Shown one piece after another: positions 4,240 through 5,863 of a stretch of DNA of 5,863 nucleotides; within the stretch, counting starts at the first letter, position 1; each line of letters starts with the position of its first letter. The DNA lies in the NCBI GenBank assembly GCA_937864275.1, contig CALMIW010000812.1, positions 1-5,863 of the forward strand. The letters are read 5' to 3'. This stretch comes from an uncultured Dehalococcoidia bacterium. GTDB lineage: Bacteria; Chloroflexota; Dehalococcoidia; Tepidiformales; Tepidiformaceae. Made by a program: the position numbers and the translations under genes. The notes below the pieces were generated by a model. It saw only the letters and a program-made list of their open reading frames with translations. It ran no database searches and was not told the origin of the DNA.

Positions 4240-5181
4240 GTGAGCGTTCAACAACGATTCTGTCCAATCTGCAATCGCGCCTTCCAGGAAGGCGAGGCGG
4301 TGCTGCGCTGCGAAGGCTGCGGAGTGATGCATCACCCTGGCTGCTGGGTGACGAACGGGGGCTGCGCGACAGAAAACGAGCACCGAACCACCCCCGCGGC
4401 CATGGCCTACACGAACAACGAGCGCCTGAGCGGGTCTCCGGCGCCCCACCCGGGCGAAGGCACCCGCACCCAGCCGATCCCGCCGCTCGAACCGCTGCCC
4501 GGCGGCCCGGAGCCTATCCCGTTCCGGCCGAACCAGCGTCCGGGAGAGGTGCCCGCGGACGGCGACGACACGGTGGTGATCGGCGCGACCGAACCGCGCC
4601 CCATGATCCACCGCACGCTGCCGTCCACGGTGGGCGTCCCGGCCGCACCTCGCCGGTACCAGCCGCCACCTGGCGAACAGATGCCGCGCCGGCAGATGCC
4701 CCAGATCTACGATGGCCATCCGCTCCTCGCCTACTGGTATGTCCCGGCCGCCATCCTTGTCGCGATCGCGGTCGCACTTGGCGTGATCTGGTCCGTTGGC
4801 AAGCTCACCGGCGGCGACGGCGACAACAAGGCGCAGAACCCGACCCCGGCGCCAACCAGCGCCGGCGCCCCCACCGAAGGGGCATCCACTCCCGCGCCGA
4901 GCCCGGCCGCAAGTCCGTCGGTGTCGCCTTCAGCAGCACCGAGCACGGGGGCGGGCAAGTTCAGCGGGGGCGACATCGTGGTGGTCACGGGCACCGGCGA
5001 CTGCCTCAACGTCCGGGTGAAAGCGGGCCGCGAGAACGACGCCATCGTCTGCGTGAAGGACGGCACAGAGTTGCGGATCACCGGCGGTCCAGAATCCGCC
5101 AGCGAACTGACCTGGTGGAAAGTCCAAACGGAGTTGGGTGAGGGATGGGCGGCGGAAGACTACCTCGTGAAGAAACCCTGA
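4240..5181 (+). CDS. Membrane protein with N-terminal RING/PHD-like zinc finger and C-terminal SH3b domain
   Basis: A 313-residue protein of mixed architecture. Residues 8-42 form a prokaryotic RING/PHD-like finger: Cys8-x2-Cys11, Cys24-x2-Cys27, His31/His32, Cys35 and Cys42, including RCEGCGVMHHPGCW (23-36), enough ligands for one or two zinc ions. Residues 60-160 are a Pro/Arg-rich, probably disordered cytoplasmic linker. A transmembrane helix spans about 163-186 (LLAYWYVPAAILVAIAVALG); arginines before it favour N-inside. Residues 195-240 are a Pro/Ser/Thr/Ala-rich stalk. Residues 243-313 match a bacterial SH3 domain (SH3b/type 3): CLNVRVKAG (255-263), the DGTELRI turn (274-280), TWWKVQTELGEGWAAEDYL (291-309), with Cys255 and Cys271 possibly forming a disulfide. 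SH3b domains usually bind cell-envelope ligands. I infer a sensor or scaffold linking outside binding to an internal zinc finger; no function is established. The GTG start has only a weak GGA ribosome binding site. The stop lies 37 bases inside the next gene. Confidence 0.85.
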   Translation: MSVQQRFCPICNRAFQEGEAVLRCEGCGVMHHPGCWVTNGGCATENEHRTTPAAMAYTNNERLSGSPAPHPGEGTRTQPIPPLEPLPGGPEPIPFRPNQRPGEVPADGDDTVVIGATEPRPMIHRTLPSTVGVPAAPRRYQPPPGEQMPRRQMPQIYDGHPLLAYWYVPAAILVAIAVALGVIWSVGKLTGGDGDNKAQNPTPAPTSAGAPTEGASTPAPSPAASPSVSPSAAPSTGAGKFSGGDIVVVTGTGDCLNVRVKAGRENDAIVCVKDGTELRITGGPESASELTWWKVQTELGEGWAAEDYLVKKP

Positions 5182-5863
5182 GGCGCCGGGCTGCGCTCGC
5201 ACTCGCTGCCGGCCTGCTCTTCCTGCTGCCCGGTTGTTTCTTCGGTGGCGACGACAGCCCGCCCGTCACTCCGACGGTTATCGCCCTTGCCACGCCGACC
5301 GTCCCGCCGCCAACACCGTCCCCCACGCCGGATGTGCTCGCCACCCCGCCGACGTCGCTCATCAATGCTCGCGGCTGGCTCCAGTTGGCGCTGGGGCCGA
5401 ACGGCGTCAATCCGCCGTGCCCGGAGCGCTTGCGGAAGGCCGGCGTCGCCTGTGCGGACGGAGACGTTGACGGTGACGCGCTGCCGGAATTGGCCTATCT
5501 CGTGCCGGTGCGTGTGCCGGGATCGCCGCTTCCCTTCCCCTCGGCGGTGTTCATCCGTAATGGCCGGTCGCAGAAGCTCGATGAGTTCTCGTCCGACCTG
5601 ACGGCCGATTCGTCGCTCATCGGGATAGCGTTCTTCGGGCTGAGCGACCGCACGGGAGACGGGAAGGCCGACCTGACCTACCTCGAGAACCAGTGCGGGG
5701 CCACCGGGTGCAAGACCGTCGCGGTTGTCCAGGCATGGGACGGGACGGCGTGGCGCGACGCCGGCCCCGCGGACACGGGAATCATCAACGTCGATTCGGT
5801 CACCTGGGAGGGCGCCGGCGGCACGAGCGTCCTCCGCATCCACGGTGGCAAGCTGCCCGCCAG
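5145..5863 (+). CDS. Putative lipoprotein with FG-GAP/VCBS-like Asp-Gly motifs (3' end beyond window)
   Basis: The frame starts at ATG 5145 and is still open at the window end (239 codons visible). The N-terminus is a lipoprotein signal: arginines in PREETLRRR (7-15), hydrophobic ALALAAGLLFLL (17-28), then LPGC (28-31) with Cys31 as the lipidation site; proline at -2 is unusual for a lipobox. A Pro/Thr-rich stalk follows to about residue 70. The folded part carries two Asp/Gly-rich elements followed by a hydrophobic strand, DGDVDGDALPELAYL (105-119) and DRTGDGKADLTYL (168-180), typical of calcium-binding FG-GAP/VCBS-type repeats, plus four cysteines (92, 103, 184, 189) that could form two disulfides. 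No enzyme motif is visible, so an extracytoplasmic binding or structural role is likely. It overlaps the RING-like/SH3 gene by 37 bases in another frame, and GGTGAGGG directly precedes the ATG. Confidence 0.78.
   Translation, partial: MGGGRLPREETLRRRAALALAAGLLFLLPGCFFGGDDSPPVTPTVIALATPTVPPPTPSPTPDVLATPPTSLINARGWLQLALGPNGVNPPCPERLRKAGVACADGDVDGDALPELAYLVPVRVPGSPLPFPSAVFIRNGRSQKLDEFSSDLTADSSLIGIAFFGLSDRTGDGKADLTYLENQCGATGCKTVAVVQAWDGTAWRDAGPADTGIINVDSVTWEGAGGTSVLRIHGGKLPA

Noticed and set aside
4023..5141. 372-codon plus-strand open frame longer than the real gene in the same place
   Set aside because: Arg/Pro-rich shifted-frame product without domains; the 4240-5181 frame has a zinc finger, a membrane helix and an SH3b domain.
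5160..5843. 227-codon minus-strand open frame at the right end
   Set aside because: Antisense to the lipoprotein gene; Arg-rich with no motif, while the plus frame has a signal peptide and Asp/Gly motifs.

Overview
The window is high-GC, densely packed chromosomal DNA with no phage, insertion-sequence or CRISPR signature. The gene mix (nickel superoxide dismutase with its dedicated protease, a TIGR03084-type DinB/maleylpyruvate-isomerase-like protein beside an enoyl-CoA hydratase, a RING-like/SH3 membrane protein) fits a Chloroflexota (Dehalococcoidia/Tepidiformia-like) genome best, with Actinomycetota as the alternative. This placement is inference from gene content, not from a marker gene.

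Layout. (1) 1-959, minus strand: a TIGR03084-family metal-binding protein, followed by an enoyl-CoA hydratase/isomerase that runs off the left edge; the two overlap by an ATGA. (2) 1069-2127, plus strand: a nickel superoxide dismutase locus made of sodN, a strong hairpin terminator, a previously hidden 41-codon-class small membrane-protein gene, and sodX, the S26-family protease that removes the SodN propeptide. The small gene has an excellent ribosome binding site and overlaps sodX by ATGA. (3) 2128-3173, minus strand: an NADPH-dependent FMN reductase-like flavoprotein followed by a zinc-ribbon Nudix hydrolase (GTGA overlap). The Nudix stop codon directly abuts the sodX stop codon. (4) 3247-4155, plus strand: a complete ribokinase, divergent from the flavoprotein gene. 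(5) 4240-5863, plus strand: a membrane protein with an N-terminal RING/PHD-like zinc finger and a C-terminal SH3b domain, whose last 37 bases overlap the start of a lipoprotein gene with FG-GAP-like Asp/Gly-rich motifs; that gene runs off the right edge.

How the parts work together. SodN must have its N-terminus cut exactly before His17 to build the nickel hook, and SodX is the protease for that. The small membrane protein lies between them and is translationally coupled to SodX, so it is the best candidate here for something undescribed, possibly a SodX partner or anchor. The overlapping RING-like/SH3 protein and lipoprotein are probably made together and both face the cell exterior, with the zinc finger inside.

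Regulation. Three genes that lack a Shine-Dalgarno sequence (TIGR03084-family gene, FMN reductase, ribokinase) each have a TANNNT hexamer 6-7 bases before the start codon, the arrangement expected of leaderless mRNAs. sodN and the small gene instead have GGAGG sites. There is no gene-free stretch longer than about 110 bases.
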